This document shows positions 1 to 7,963 of a DNA stretch of 64,000 nucleotides, piece by piece (positions within the stretch are counted from its first letter, which is position 1; each line of letters opens with the position of its first letter). The translations under genes were made by a program, and so were the position numbers. The notes beneath the pieces are model-generated. The model was not told where the DNA came from. It made no database searches and worked only from the letters and a program-made list of their open reading frames with translations. This DNA comes from Pseudomonas sp. WS 5079 (GTDB lineage Bacteria > Pseudomonadota > Gammaproteobacteria > Pseudomonadales > Pseudomonadaceae): contig NZ_JAAQWN010000001.1 of assembly GCF_012985465.1 (NCBI RefSeq), positions 930,001 to 994,000 of the forward strand, written 5' to 3'.

Positions 1-314
1 CCCAGACCGGGCCCAGCCCCCGCACCTTGCTCGACGACCTGCGGCGTGCGAGCCAAGCCAACGACCCTCAGGCCACGCGCCAGGCGCTGGACGCCTGGGC
101 ACGCCAGCAACCGGAAACCCTGGCAGAGATGGCGGCGCGGTTTGTGCCGCTGTCCGATGCCCTGGATGGGTTGAACGGCGCGCTCTACAGCGAAAGCGGC
201 CAATATTGGCAGGGCGAAGAGTTGTGGCGGGCAGTCAAGGCCATTCCCATGGCCGAACGCGAACAGGCCCCGGTGGCCGACAGCACCAGCTTGCCGCCGC
301 TGTATCCCAAGTAA
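1..314 (+). CDS. BatD-like protein, C-terminal fragment (5' end outside window)
   Basis: The reading frame is open from the window edge (codons begin at base 3) to a TAA at 312-314, so only about 103 C-terminal residues are seen. The fragment is soluble, helical and acidic: it has a run 'DDLRRASQANDP' and ends in 'TSLPPLYPK'. It resembles the cytoplasmic tail of Pseudomonas BatD (oxygen-tolerance / Bat operon) proteins, which follow a membrane anchor. A TTG at 27 could be read as a start, but the frame continues upstream with normal codon use, so it is treated as a truncated gene. The family call rests on a short tail and is tentative. Confidence 0.55.
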   Translation, partial: QTGPSPRTLLDDLRRASQANDPQATRQALDAWARQQPETLAEMAARFVPLSDALDGLNGALYSESGQYWQGEELWRAVKAIPMAEREQAPVADSTSLPPLYPK

Positions 315-345
315 CCGCCCACGCTGTACCGACGGTGAACTCAGC

Positions 346-435
346 TGTAGGAGCTGGCTTGCCAGCGATGGCGGTGTATCAGCCAATAAATGTCTTGGCT
401 GACCCATCGCCATCGCAGGCAAGCCAGCTCCTACA
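346..435. repeat. REPIN (paired REP hairpin)
   Basis: Two inverted REP sequences face each other: TGTAGGAGCTGGCTTGCC on the left and the complementary GGCAAGCCAGCTCCTACA on the right, separated by a variable, partly complementary loop. It lies in the gap between the BatD-like gene and sbcD. Copies of the same repeat occur at 22483, 27901, 44971 and in an array from 60818. Confidence 0.9.
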
Positions 436-482
436 AAGGATGCAGCTTCGCGCTCGGTTCTTGATCTTGGGCGCCTCGTTAC
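436..482. repeat. Short tail shared with the 44.5-45.4 kb repeat element
   Basis: Immediately after the REPIN, the sequence ATGCAGCTTCGCGCTC, then TTGATCTTGGGCGCC and TCGTTA, closely matches the stretch that follows the REPIN inside the long element (about 45080-45140, with TTGATCTTAGGCGCC and CCGTTA). The copy here lacks a short internal segment rich in GCTGTT. It appears to be a fragment of the same composite repeat family and lies directly upstream of the sbcD promoter region. Confidence 0.65.
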
Positions 483-531
483 CATTTACAGGTAAACTCC
501 ACTCCTTTACCTATTCCCCACGGAGTTCGCC

Positions 532-1773
532 TTGCGTCTGTTTCACACCTCCGACTGGCACCTGGGCCAAAACCTCCACGGCCAGGAACGCGACTTCGAG
601 CACGCTTGTTTCCTCGACTGGCTGCTGGGCCAGATCAAGCTGCACGGCCCCGATGTGCTGCTGATCGCTGGCGATATCTTCGATACGGTCAACCCGCCCC
701 TCAAGGCCCAGGAGCGTCTGTATGACTTCATCATCAACGCTCATGAACAGAACCCCGACATGACCGTTGTGATGATCGCCGGCAACCACGACTCCGGCTC
801 GCGCATTGAGCTGCCGGCGCCATTGATGCGGCGTTTGCGTACCCATGCCCTGGGCCGGGTGCTGTGGCTGGATGACGGGCAACTGGATGTGGAGCGCTTG
901 CTGATTGCCCTGCCGGACAAAACCGGCGCCGTAGCCGGCTGGTGCCTGGCGCTGCCGTTCCTGCGCCCGGCCGAAGTCACCGGTGCGCTGTTGGGCGACG
1001 ATTACCTCAAGGGCATCGGCCAGGTGCATGAGCGCCTGATCGCCGCAGCCAACGCCAAGCGCCAGCCGGGCCAGGCGCTGGTTGCCATCAGCCACGCACA
1101 TATGGCCGGTGGCTCGGTGTCGGAAGACTCCGAGCGCAGCCTGATCATCGGCAATGCCGAAGCGCTGCCGGCCAGTCTGTTCGATGCCAGTGTCAGCTAT
1201 GTCGCCCTCGGCCATTTGCACAAGCCCCAGCGGGTCAATGGCGAGGAACGCATCCGTTATTGCGGCTCGCCGATCCCGCTGTCGTTTTCCGAAATCGGCT
1301 ATCAACACCAGATCCTCGACGTGCAACTGGACGGTGCAACCCTGGTCAGCGTCGAACCGCGCCTGATCCCCCGCGCCGTGCATCTGCAACGCCTGGACGC
1401 CGCGCCCCTGGCCGAGATCCTCAAGCAACTGGCGCAGTTGCCCGACGTCGATCTGCTGGCCGACACCCAGCGCCAGCCCTGGCTGGAGGTGCGCGTGCGC
1501 CTCGACGAACCCCAGCCCGACCTGCGCCAGCAAGTGGAAAACGCCCTGCTGGGCAAGGCCGTGCGCCTGGTGCGCATCGCGGCCGAGTACGCCGGCAGCG
1601 GCGCACGCCAGGACCAAGGCGATGAGCCCTTGATCGAACTCGACCAGCTCACGCCCCAGGAATTGTTCAGCCGCGCCTGGCAGGAAAGCTATGGCAGTGA
1701 CGTGGACGAACAGACCCTCAAGGATTTCGCCGTGCTGCTCCAGGACGTACAACACGAGGAGCAACAGCCATGA
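532..1773 (+). CDS. sbcD: Exonuclease SbcCD subunit D (nuclease)
   Basis: This is the Mre11-type metallophosphoesterase subunit of the SbcCD complex, which cleaves hairpins and processes double-strand DNA ends in the cytoplasm. The five metal-binding motifs are visible: DWHLGQ (residues 8-13), GDIFD (47-51), GNHD (84-87), SHAH and GHLHKP. The 413-residue length is normal for the family. The chosen start is TTG at 532 with a CGGAG ribosome-binding site about 6 bases upstream; no better ATG exists that keeps the N-terminal nuclease strand. Its stop overlaps the sbcC start by 4 bases (ATGA), indicating translational coupling. Confidence 0.95.
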   Translation: MRLFHTSDWHLGQNLHGQERDFEHACFLDWLLGQIKLHGPDVLLIAGDIFDTVNPPLKAQERLYDFIINAHEQNPDMTVVMIAGNHDSGSRIELPAPLMRRLRTHALGRVLWLDDGQLDVERLLIALPDKTGAVAGWCLALPFLRPAEVTGALLGDDYLKGIGQVHERLIAAANAKRQPGQALVAISHAHMAGGSVSEDSERSLIIGNAEALPASLFDASVSYVALGHLHKPQRVNGEERIRYCGSPIPLSFSEIGYQHQILDVQLDGATLVSVEPRLIPRAVHLQRLDAAPLAEILKQLAQLPDVDLLADTQRQPWLEVRVRLDEPQPDLRQQVENALLGKAVRLVRIAAEYAGSGARQDQGDEPLIELDQLTPQELFSRAWQESYGSDVDEQTLKDFAVLLQDVQHEEQQP

Positions 1774-4700
1774 AGATCCTCGCCATCCGCCTGAAAAATC
1801 TCGCGTCCCTGGCCGGGCCATTCGAAATCGACTTTACCGCCGAGCCCCTGGCCAGCGCCGGGTTGTTTGCGATCACCGGGCCCACCGGCGCCGGCAAAAG
1901 TACCTTGCTCGATGCCTTGTGCCTGGCGCTGTTTGGCGCCGTGCCACGCCTGGGCGACACCGGCCAGGCAAAAATGCCCGATGCCGATACCGATATCTCC
2001 ATCGGCGACCCGCGCACCCTGATCCGCCGCGGTACCGGCGGCGGGTATGCCGAAGTGGACTTTGTCGGCGTCAGCGGCCGGCGCTACCGCGCGCGCTGGG
2101 AGGCCAATCGCGCCCGCGACAAGGCCAGCGGCAAGCTGCAGAACAGCCGGCAAAGCCTGATCGACCTGGACAGCGAGCAACTGCTGGCCAGCCAGAAGAC
2201 CGAATACAAGACGCAACTGGAGCTGGCCCTGGGCTTGAACTTTGAACAGTTCACCCGTGCGGTGCTGCTGGCGCAAAGTGAGTTCAGCGCCTTTCTCAAG
2301 GCCAACGATAACGAGCGCAGCGAGCTGCTGGAAAAGCTCACCGACACCGCGCTCTACACCCAGTTGGGCCAGCGCGCGTTCATCAAGGCGCGGGAGGCCA
2401 AGGAAGCCCACAAGCTGCTGCAAGACCAGGCCACTGGCGTCACGCCGTTGCCGGCCGAGGCCCGCGCCGAGCTGGATCAACAATTGAGCGCGGCCCAGCA
2501 GCAACTCAAGACCCAGCAGGCCCAGCTCAAGCAACTGGAACTGCAACACACCTGGCTCAAGGAGCTGCGCGAGTGGCAGGAGCGCCAACACAGTGCGGCC
2601 GAGCAATTGCAACAGGCCGAGCAGGCGTGGCACGCCCAGGGCCCGCAACGCCTGGACTTGAGCCGCCTGGAGCAACTGGCGCCGCAGCGTCATCATTTTA
2701 CGCGGCACAACGAACTGAACGGCCAATTGGAGCCCCTGGCCGCGCAGATCCGCCAGCACCTTGAGCAACAAACCGCCCTGCACGCACGCCAGGCGCAACT
2801 GCAACAACAGCAAGCCAGCGCACACAGCGCCTTGGCCGCCGCCTTGCAACAGCAGACCGAAGCCGTGCCGTTGCTGCGCCAGGCCTTCGAGGAACAAAGC
2901 AGCCTCGCCCGCCTGACCCGCGAGCTGGCCCAAAGCAGTGAACAGCAACAACTGGGGCAAGCCGCCTGCACCGAAGGCCAGGCCGCGCTCGACACGTTGC
3001 ACACTCAGCAGCAGCAGGTTGCCAGCCGCCTGCAACAACTGGCGGCGCAACTGGAACGCAGCGCCACCCTCGCGCCCTTGAGCGACGCCTGGAACGCCTA
3101 CCGCGACCGTCTGCAACAACTGATGCTGATCGGCAATCGCCTGAACAAGGGCCAGGCCGAACTGCCGCAACTGGAAGAACGCGCCAACCGCGCCAGCGAG
3201 CAATGGACCCAGCAACGCACGGCCCTGGAGTTGCTGTATCAGGAAGCCGGGGCCGAGCCCCATGCGGTGGCCGAGCAGATCCAGTTGCTCGACAGCCTGC
3301 TCAAGGACAATCGCAAGCAGCAACGGGCCTTCGAAGACCTTACGCGGCTATGGGACAGCCAGCAGCAATTGGACCAGCAGCAACAGGAGCTGGCCCAAAG
3401 ACAGGCCAGCGCCCAGCAACAGCGCGAGCAACTGAACCAGACCGGCCTGCAAGCCAAGGCCGAGCTGACAGTGGCCGAGCAGACCCTGAGCGTGACCAAG
3501 CAGTTACTGGAACGCCAGCGGCTGGCACGCAGCGCCAGTGTCGAGGAGCTGCGTGGGCAATTGCAGGATGAGCAACCCTGCCCGGTGTGCGGCAGCGTCG
3601 AGCATCCGTATCACCAGCCCGAAGCCCTGTTGCACAGCCTCACGCGCCATGATGAAAGCGAAGAAGCCAATGCGCAGAAAGCGGTCGACACCCTCAAGGA
3701 AACGCTCACCGAACTGCGCGCTGCAGTCGGCGGCTTGATCGCCCAGCAAAAAGAATTCCTGCAGCAGCAAGAGCAATTGGCGACCCAGCTCCAGGGCCTG
3801 GCGCCGAGCCTCGAGGCCCACCCGCTGAGCGCCGCGCTGTTCAATCAGGACAGCGGCAAACGGAGCGCCTGGCTGGCGCAGCAGTTGGGCCAGCTCAGCC
3901 AGAGCATCACCCAGGACGAACAGCGCCAGGGCGCCCTGCTCAACCTGCAACAAAATGCCGGGCGCCTGCAGCAACAGCTGCAAGCCGCCCAGGATGCCAG
4001 CCAGCAAGCCCGCCAGCAGTTGATCGACCAGCAACGGGAACTGGCCAGCGATCGCGAGCGCCTGGACGAAGAGCTCAATGCTTTCGCCAGCCTGCTCCCG
4101 GCCGAGACCCTCGAAGGCCTGCGCACGCAGCCGGCGGCGACGTTCATGCTGCTGGACCAGCAGATCAGCCAGCGCCTGGAGCAGCTTGGCTACCAGAAGG
4201 ATGAACTGGCCGAGCAGCAACTGCGCCAGCAAGCCATCGAAAAAGAACAGGACCGCCAGCAGCATCGCCAGCAACAATTGGCCGTGCAGCACCAGCAGTT
4301 GGCCGAGTTGACCCAGCAACAGCAGGCCACCCAGGAAAAACTCAGCGCCCTGCTGGGCACACATGCCAGCGCCGAGCACTGGCAGCAGCAGCTCGAACAG
4401 GCCGTGGAACAGGCCCGTCACAGCGAGACCCAGGCCAATCAACAGTTGCAGGACACCCGCAGCGAACTGATCCAACTGGCCGCCGACCTCAAGGCCCGCC
4501 AGGAGCGCCAGCAAGCCCTGGACAGCGAACTCCAGGCGTTGCACAGCCGTATCAGCGAGTGGCGCGCCCAGCATCCGCAGCTCGACGACGCAGGCCTGGC
4601 ACATCTGCTGGCCTTCGACGAGGCTGGGGTCAGCGAACTGCGCCAGCAGGTACAGCACAGCGAAAAAGCCATCGAACAGGCCAAGGTCCTGCTGCAAGAA

Positions 4701-5408
4701 CGCGAGCAACGCCTCAAGGACCACCAGGCCCTGCACAACGGCAACCTTGACGCCGAACAGCTGGACAGCGCCCTGGCCGAGCTGAACCAGCAACTGCTTG
4801 GCGGCGAAAAACACTGCGCCGAACTGCGCGCGCAACAAGCCGAAGACCAGCGGCGCCAGGACGCCAACCAGAGCCTGGCGCTCACCACCGCCAAGGCCTA
4901 TGAGGAGTGGCAGCGCTGGGCGCGGCTCGATGCACTGATCGGCTCGGCCACCGGCGACAAGTTCCGCAAGTTCGCCCAGGCTTACAACCTCGACCTGCTG
5001 GTACACCACGCCAACGTGCAACTGCGCCAACTGGTGCGCCGCTACCGCCTCAAGCGCGGCGGCAGCATGCTGGGCCTGCTGGTACTGGACACGGAAATGG
5101 GCGATGAACTGCGCTCGGTGCATTCGCTGTCCGGCGGCGAGACGTTCCTCGTCTCCCTGGCACTGGCCCTGGGGCTGGCGTCGATGGCCTCCAGCACGCT
5201 GAAGATCGAGTCGTTGTTTATCGATGAAGGCTTCGGCAGCCTGGACCCCGAATCCCTGCAATTGGCCATGGACGCCCTCGACGGCTTGCAGGCCCAGGGG
5301 CGCAAGGTGGCGGTGATTTCCCACGTACAGGAAATGCACGAGCGAATTCCGGTGCAGATCCAGGTCAAGCGCCAGGGCAATGGGTTGAGCACCCTGGAGG
5401 TGAAATGA
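1770..5408 (+). CDS. sbcC: Exonuclease SbcCD subunit C (SMC-like ATPase)
   Basis: This Rad50-type ATPase partners with SbcD. The N-terminal Walker A is GPTGAGKST (residues 37-45). Very long Gln/Ala/Leu-rich coiled coils flank a zinc hook with C604-P-V-C607 in the middle. The C-terminal half-domain carries the ABC signature LSGGE (1120-1124) and a Walker B region FIDEGFGSLD. At 1212 residues it is a full-length family member. The coiled coil is unusually Gln-rich, which leaves a 611-codon antisense frame open. It overlaps sbcD upstream and the glutathione-transferase gene downstream, each by an ATGA junction, so the three genes form one operon. Confidence 0.96.
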   Translation: MKILAIRLKNLASLAGPFEIDFTAEPLASAGLFAITGPTGAGKSTLLDALCLALFGAVPRLGDTGQAKMPDADTDISIGDPRTLIRRGTGGGYAEVDFVGVSGRRYRARWEANRARDKASGKLQNSRQSLIDLDSEQLLASQKTEYKTQLELALGLNFEQFTRAVLLAQSEFSAFLKANDNERSELLEKLTDTALYTQLGQRAFIKAREAKEAHKLLQDQATGVTPLPAEARAELDQQLSAAQQQLKTQQAQLKQLELQHTWLKELREWQERQHSAAEQLQQAEQAWHAQGPQRLDLSRLEQLAPQRHHFTRHNELNGQLEPLAAQIRQHLEQQTALHARQAQLQQQQASAHSALAAALQQQTEAVPLLRQAFEEQSSLARLTRELAQSSEQQQLGQAACTEGQAALDTLHTQQQQVASRLQQLAAQLERSATLAPLSDAWNAYRDRLQQLMLIGNRLNKGQAELPQLEERANRASEQWTQQRTALELLYQEAGAEPHAVAEQIQLLDSLLKDNRKQQRAFEDLTRLWDSQQQLDQQQQELAQRQASAQQQREQLNQTGLQAKAELTVAEQTLSVTKQLLERQRLARSASVEELRGQLQDEQPCPVCGSVEHPYHQPEALLHSLTRHDESEEANAQKAVDTLKETLTELRAAVGGLIAQQKEFLQQQEQLATQLQGLAPSLEAHPLSAALFNQDSGKRSAWLAQQLGQLSQSITQDEQRQGALLNLQQNAGRLQQQLQAAQDASQQARQQLIDQQRELASDRERLDEELNAFASLLPAETLEGLRTQPAATFMLLDQQISQRLEQLGYQKDELAEQQLRQQAIEKEQDRQQHRQQQLAVQHQQLAELTQQQQATQEKLSALLGTHASAEHWQQQLEQAVEQARHSETQANQQLQDTRSELIQLAADLKARQERQQALDSELQALHSRISEWRAQHPQLDDAGLAHLLAFDEAGVSELRQQVQHSEKAIEQAKVLLQEREQRLKDHQALHNGNLDAEQLDSALAELNQQLLGGEKHCAELRAQQAEDQRRQDANQSLALTTAKAYEEWQRWARLDALIGSATGDKFRKFAQAYNLDLLVHHANVQLRQLVRRYRLKRGGSMLGLLVLDTEMGDELRSVHSLSGGETFLVSLALALGLASMASSTLKIESLFIDEGFGSLDPESLQLAMDALDGLQAQGRKVAVISHVQEMHERIPVQIQVKRQGNGLSTLEVK

Positions 5409-6013
5409 GCGAAGGGGTGTTGTATTCGTTTCGCCGCTGCCCCTACGCCATGCGCGCGCGGATGGCCCTGCGCTATTGCGCGGTGGCGGTGCAGGTGGTC
5501 GAAGTCAGCCTCAAGGCCAAGCCGGCGCAGATGTTAGCGCTTTCGCCCAAGGGCACGGTGCCGGTGTTGAGTGTGGGCGGCCAGGTGCTCGACGAGAGCC
5601 TGGCGATCATGGGCTGGGCATTGGCGCAGCATGATCCCGAAGATTGGCTGCTCAAGGAGGATCCGGCGGCGCAGGGGCTGATGGCAGCGTTGATTGCAGA
5701 GAATGACCAGGCCTTCAAGGAGCATTTGAATCGCTACAAATACGCCGAGCGCTACCCGGAGCAGCCCATGGAACACTATCGGGCCGAGGGCGAGGTGTTT
5801 TTGCGCAAGCTTGAAGGATTGCTGACGCAGCGCGACTACCTGCTGGCCGATCACCTGAGCCTGGCGGATGTGGCGCTGGCGCCGTTTGTGCGCCAGTTTG
5901 CCCATGTGGACCGGGAGTGGTTTGCAACGACGCCTTATGTGCACTTGCAGCAGTGGCTGGAGCGGTTTTTGGCGTCGCCGCTGTTTGTCCAATCCATGGC
6001 CAAAAACCCGTAG
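5405..6013 (+). CDS. Glutathione S-transferase family protein
   Basis: A 202-residue protein with a thioredoxin-like N-terminal domain beginning YSFRRCPYAMRARMAL, where the CPYA motif resembles the active site of glutaredoxin-2 and omega-type transferases. The cis-proline region is KGTVPVL, followed by DESLAIM for glutathione gamma-glutamyl binding. The helical C-terminal domain contains the LSLADVALAPF motif typical of GSTs. It is translationally coupled to sbcC (4-base overlap). A link to SbcCD function is not obvious; co-transcription may only reflect operon position. Substrate unknown. Confidence 0.88.
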   Translation: MSEGVLYSFRRCPYAMRARMALRYCAVAVQVVEVSLKAKPAQMLALSPKGTVPVLSVGGQVLDESLAIMGWALAQHDPEDWLLKEDPAAQGLMAALIAENDQAFKEHLNRYKYAERYPEQPMEHYRAEGEVFLRKLEGLLTQRDYLLADHLSLADVALAPFVRQFAHVDREWFATTPYVHLQQWLERFLASPLFVQSMAKNP

Positions 6014-6034
6014 CCACGGTGCAGCCTTGGCGTG

Positions 6035-6214
6035 TCAGCCTTGGGTCTTGTGATCCAGGGCGGCGTAGAAGTTGGCACTCTGTTGCAGGTATTTCTGGGT
6101 GTAGGCGCTGGTGCTGGATTTTTTGCTGCTGATCTCCACGCTGGCGCTGGCTGGCAAGGCCACGGTGGCGGAAACAGCGGAGGCGGCGATGATCGAGAAG
6201 AGATTGAAGTTCAT
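6035..6214 (-). CDS. Small secreted protein, unknown function
   Basis: A 59-residue protein starting MNFNLFSIIAASAVSATVAL, a clear signal peptide with a probable AxA cleavage site (ASA) near residue 23. The mature part is about 35 residues, rich in Ser, Lys and Tyr, and ends in AALDHKTQG. The start at 6214 is chosen because it begins the signal peptide and has an AAGGGT-type ribosome-binding site; a longer frame starting at 6268 would place 18 extra residues before it. It is convergent with the glutathione-transferase gene. Similar tiny periplasmic proteins occur in Pseudomonas but I cannot name a function. Confidence 0.6.
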   Translation of the reverse strand: MNFNLFSIIAASAVSATVALPASASVEISSKKSSTSAYTQKYLQQSANFYAALDHKTQG

Positions 6215-6342
6215 GGCGGTAACCCTTGTGTTCAGTTGGCTGGATGGCTTGTGAAGGCCTTGGAGCAAACTTACGCCTGGGTTCCGGCTGGCTGAAATGC
6301 TTTGAAACAGTAGCCGTTATCACTGGGATTGATACAAGGAGT

Positions 6343-6365
6343 CAGGCCCCGCACGGCGGGGCCTG
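6343..6365 (-). terminator. Terminator hairpin after the lactonase gene
   Basis: A perfect 10-bp stem, CAGGCCCCGC paired with GCGGGGCCTG, closes a 3-base ACG loop and lies 4 bases past the lactonase stop codon. The following minus-strand sequence is only modestly T-rich (CTCCTTGTAT), so this is a strong stem with a weak tail. Confidence 0.7.
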
Positions 6366-6369
6366 TGGC

Positions 6370-7545
6370 TTATTGACGCACCAGGAACTTGAGGTCGCTG
6401 GGGGCATCAATCGGCAGTTTTTGTACGGTTTTGCCCAGTTGACCGGTCTGGGTGTCACGCGCGATCACCACAATCTGGTTGCTCTTCTGGTTGGCAATCA
6501 GCAAGAACTTGCCGCTCGGGTCGAGGCTGAACTCACGGGGATGGTCGCCTTCCACCGTGCGGCGCTGGATCTCTGTGAGCTGCGCGGTGGCAGGATCAAT
6601 GGCAAACACCACGATCTGGTTGGCGGTGCCACGATTGCTGACGTAGAGGAACCGGCCATCGCTGGAAGCGTGCAGCGCAGCGCCAGCCTTGTCCGACAGC
6701 GGCTGCCCGGCGGCAAAGTCCACCAGTTGGCGCTGGGTCAGCCTGCCGTCCTGGTAGTCGTACACCGCAACCTGCGCGCTCATCTCGGTGGTCAGCCAGG
6801 CATGCTTGCCATCGGCGCTGAACAATAGGTGGCGCGGGCCACTGCCCGGCGGTAACTGCACGAAAGCCGGATCAGCCGGGGTCAGCGGCTGTTCGTGGTT
6901 GGCCTTGGGGTCGTAGCGGTAGGCAAAGACCTTGTCCGCCCCCAGGTCCTGCACAAACACGTACTTGCCATCGGGTGACGACACCACTGAATGCACGTGG
7001 TTGGACGCCTGGCGCTCAGGGTTGACCCGGCTGGCCGGGTGCGCGCTCAGTTGCACCGGCGGCGACAGCTTGCCTGCGGCATCCACCGGCAGGACGGCCA
7101 GGCTGCCGCCCGGATCTTCCAACACCGAATAGTTGGCGACAAACAGGTAGCGCCCATCGGCCGCCAGGCTGGAATGGGTGGGTTCGTTGCCCAGGCTCTG
7201 CACCTGGTTGACCAGGGTCAGTTGCTGGTTGGCCGGGTCAATGCGGTAGCTGCTCACGCGCCCCACCGGGTCTTGTTGGCCGGGGCCGTTTTCATTGACC
7301 ACGAACAGGTGTTGCTGGTCCTGGGACAGGGTCAGCCAGGACGGGTTCTGCGCCTTGGCCGCCAGCACCGGCGCGCCGCTGAACTGGCCGGTACGGCTGT
7401 CGAACTGCAGGCGGTAGATACCTTCGCTGGTACCTGCCGTGTAGCTGCCCACCAGCAGTGCAAAGGTCTCGAGCGGCGCGGCCTGGGCCGACATCGCGCC
7501 GACACTGCCGGCCATCAGCAGGGGCCAGAATTTACGCATCAGCAT
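6370..7545 (-). CDS. Lactonase-family beta-propeller protein (exported)
   Basis: A 391-residue protein with an N-terminal signal peptide (MRKFWPLLMAGSVGAMSAQA) followed by repeated beta-propeller blades such as LLVGSYTAGTSEGIYRL, NPSWLTLSQDQQHLFVVNE, NHVHSVVSSPDGKYVFVQD and HPREFSLDPSGKFLL. This is the pattern of the 6-phosphogluconolactonase (YbhE/Pgl) and muconate-lactonizing fold. The signal peptide argues for a periplasmic lactonase-like enzyme rather than the cytoplasmic pentose-phosphate enzyme. The start may be 7545 or, two codons later, 7539; both overlap the end of the upstream small gene by a few bases, suggesting coupled translation. Confidence 0.85.
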   Translation of the reverse strand: MLMRKFWPLLMAGSVGAMSAQAAPLETFALLVGSYTAGTSEGIYRLQFDSRTGQFSGAPVLAAKAQNPSWLTLSQDQQHLFVVNENGPGQQDPVGRVSSYRIDPANQQLTLVNQVQSLGNEPTHSSLAADGRYLFVANYSVLEDPGGSLAVLPVDAAGKLSPPVQLSAHPASRVNPERQASNHVHSVVSSPDGKYVFVQDLGADKVFAYRYDPKANHEQPLTPADPAFVQLPPGSGPRHLLFSADGKHAWLTTEMSAQVAVYDYQDGRLTQRQLVDFAAGQPLSDKAGAALHASSDGRFLYVSNRGTANQIVVFAIDPATAQLTEIQRRTVEGDHPREFSLDPSGKFLLIANQKSNQIVVIARDTQTGQLGKTVQKLPIDAPSDLKFLVRQ

Positions 7546-7822
7546 GTTCGTCGTCCTCGTCTTCGTTGCTGCCAGTGATGGCGCTCAGGCACACCAGGCG
7601 GTGCTCGCCCGAGTCACCGCTGAGGGTCCAGCTTTGCAAGGTTTCATCGAACGTCGCGGCCTGCACCTGGGCGATGCTGAACGTCCAGCGTTTCTCGGCC
7701 CGACCGTCCATGCTCTTGATCAGTAACTGCCGATCATCGAAGGTGAAATCAAAGGCATGCAGCCCATCGATTACGAGCATGTCGCTGGTTGCAAGTTCAG
7801 TGGCCAGGGTAGCAGCAGTCAT
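7532..7822 (-). CDS. Small acidic protein upstream of the lactonase (DUF5629-like?)
   Basis: A 96-residue protein starting MTAATLATELATSDMLVIDG. It has alternating hydrophobic and polar strands (HAFDFTFDDRQLLIKSMDG; RWTFSIAQVQAATF) and a very acidic tail 'NEDEDDEHADA'. It looks like a small beta-rich cytoplasmic protein; I associate it loosely with the Pseudomonas-restricted DUF5629 family but cannot confirm this. An upstream in-frame ATG at 7831 is an alternative start. It overlaps the lactonase gene by 14 bases, so the two are probably one transcript. Function unknown. Confidence 0.6.
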   Translation of the reverse strand: MTAATLATELATSDMLVIDGLHAFDFTFDDRQLLIKSMDGRAEKRWTFSIAQVQAATFDETLQSWTLSGDSGEHRLVCLSAITGSNEDEDDEHADA

Positions 7823-7963
7823 CAGGATCATTCATCAGTGGAAAAACGTTGATGATAGGCCAAACCGTGGTCGCCGTCGTGTCGCGATAACCGGCTACCA
7901 CACTGCGGCCCCAGCGGCTTGCCATTCTGCGGGAGAACCCCATCGCGCAGAACGGAACCTCTT

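Noticed and set aside
3504..5339. A 611-codon open frame antisense to sbcC, and a 544-codon one at 1689-3323
   Set aside because: They mirror the Gln/Leu-rich coiled coil of SbcC in a GC-rich genome; composition is abnormal and sbcC itself is certain.
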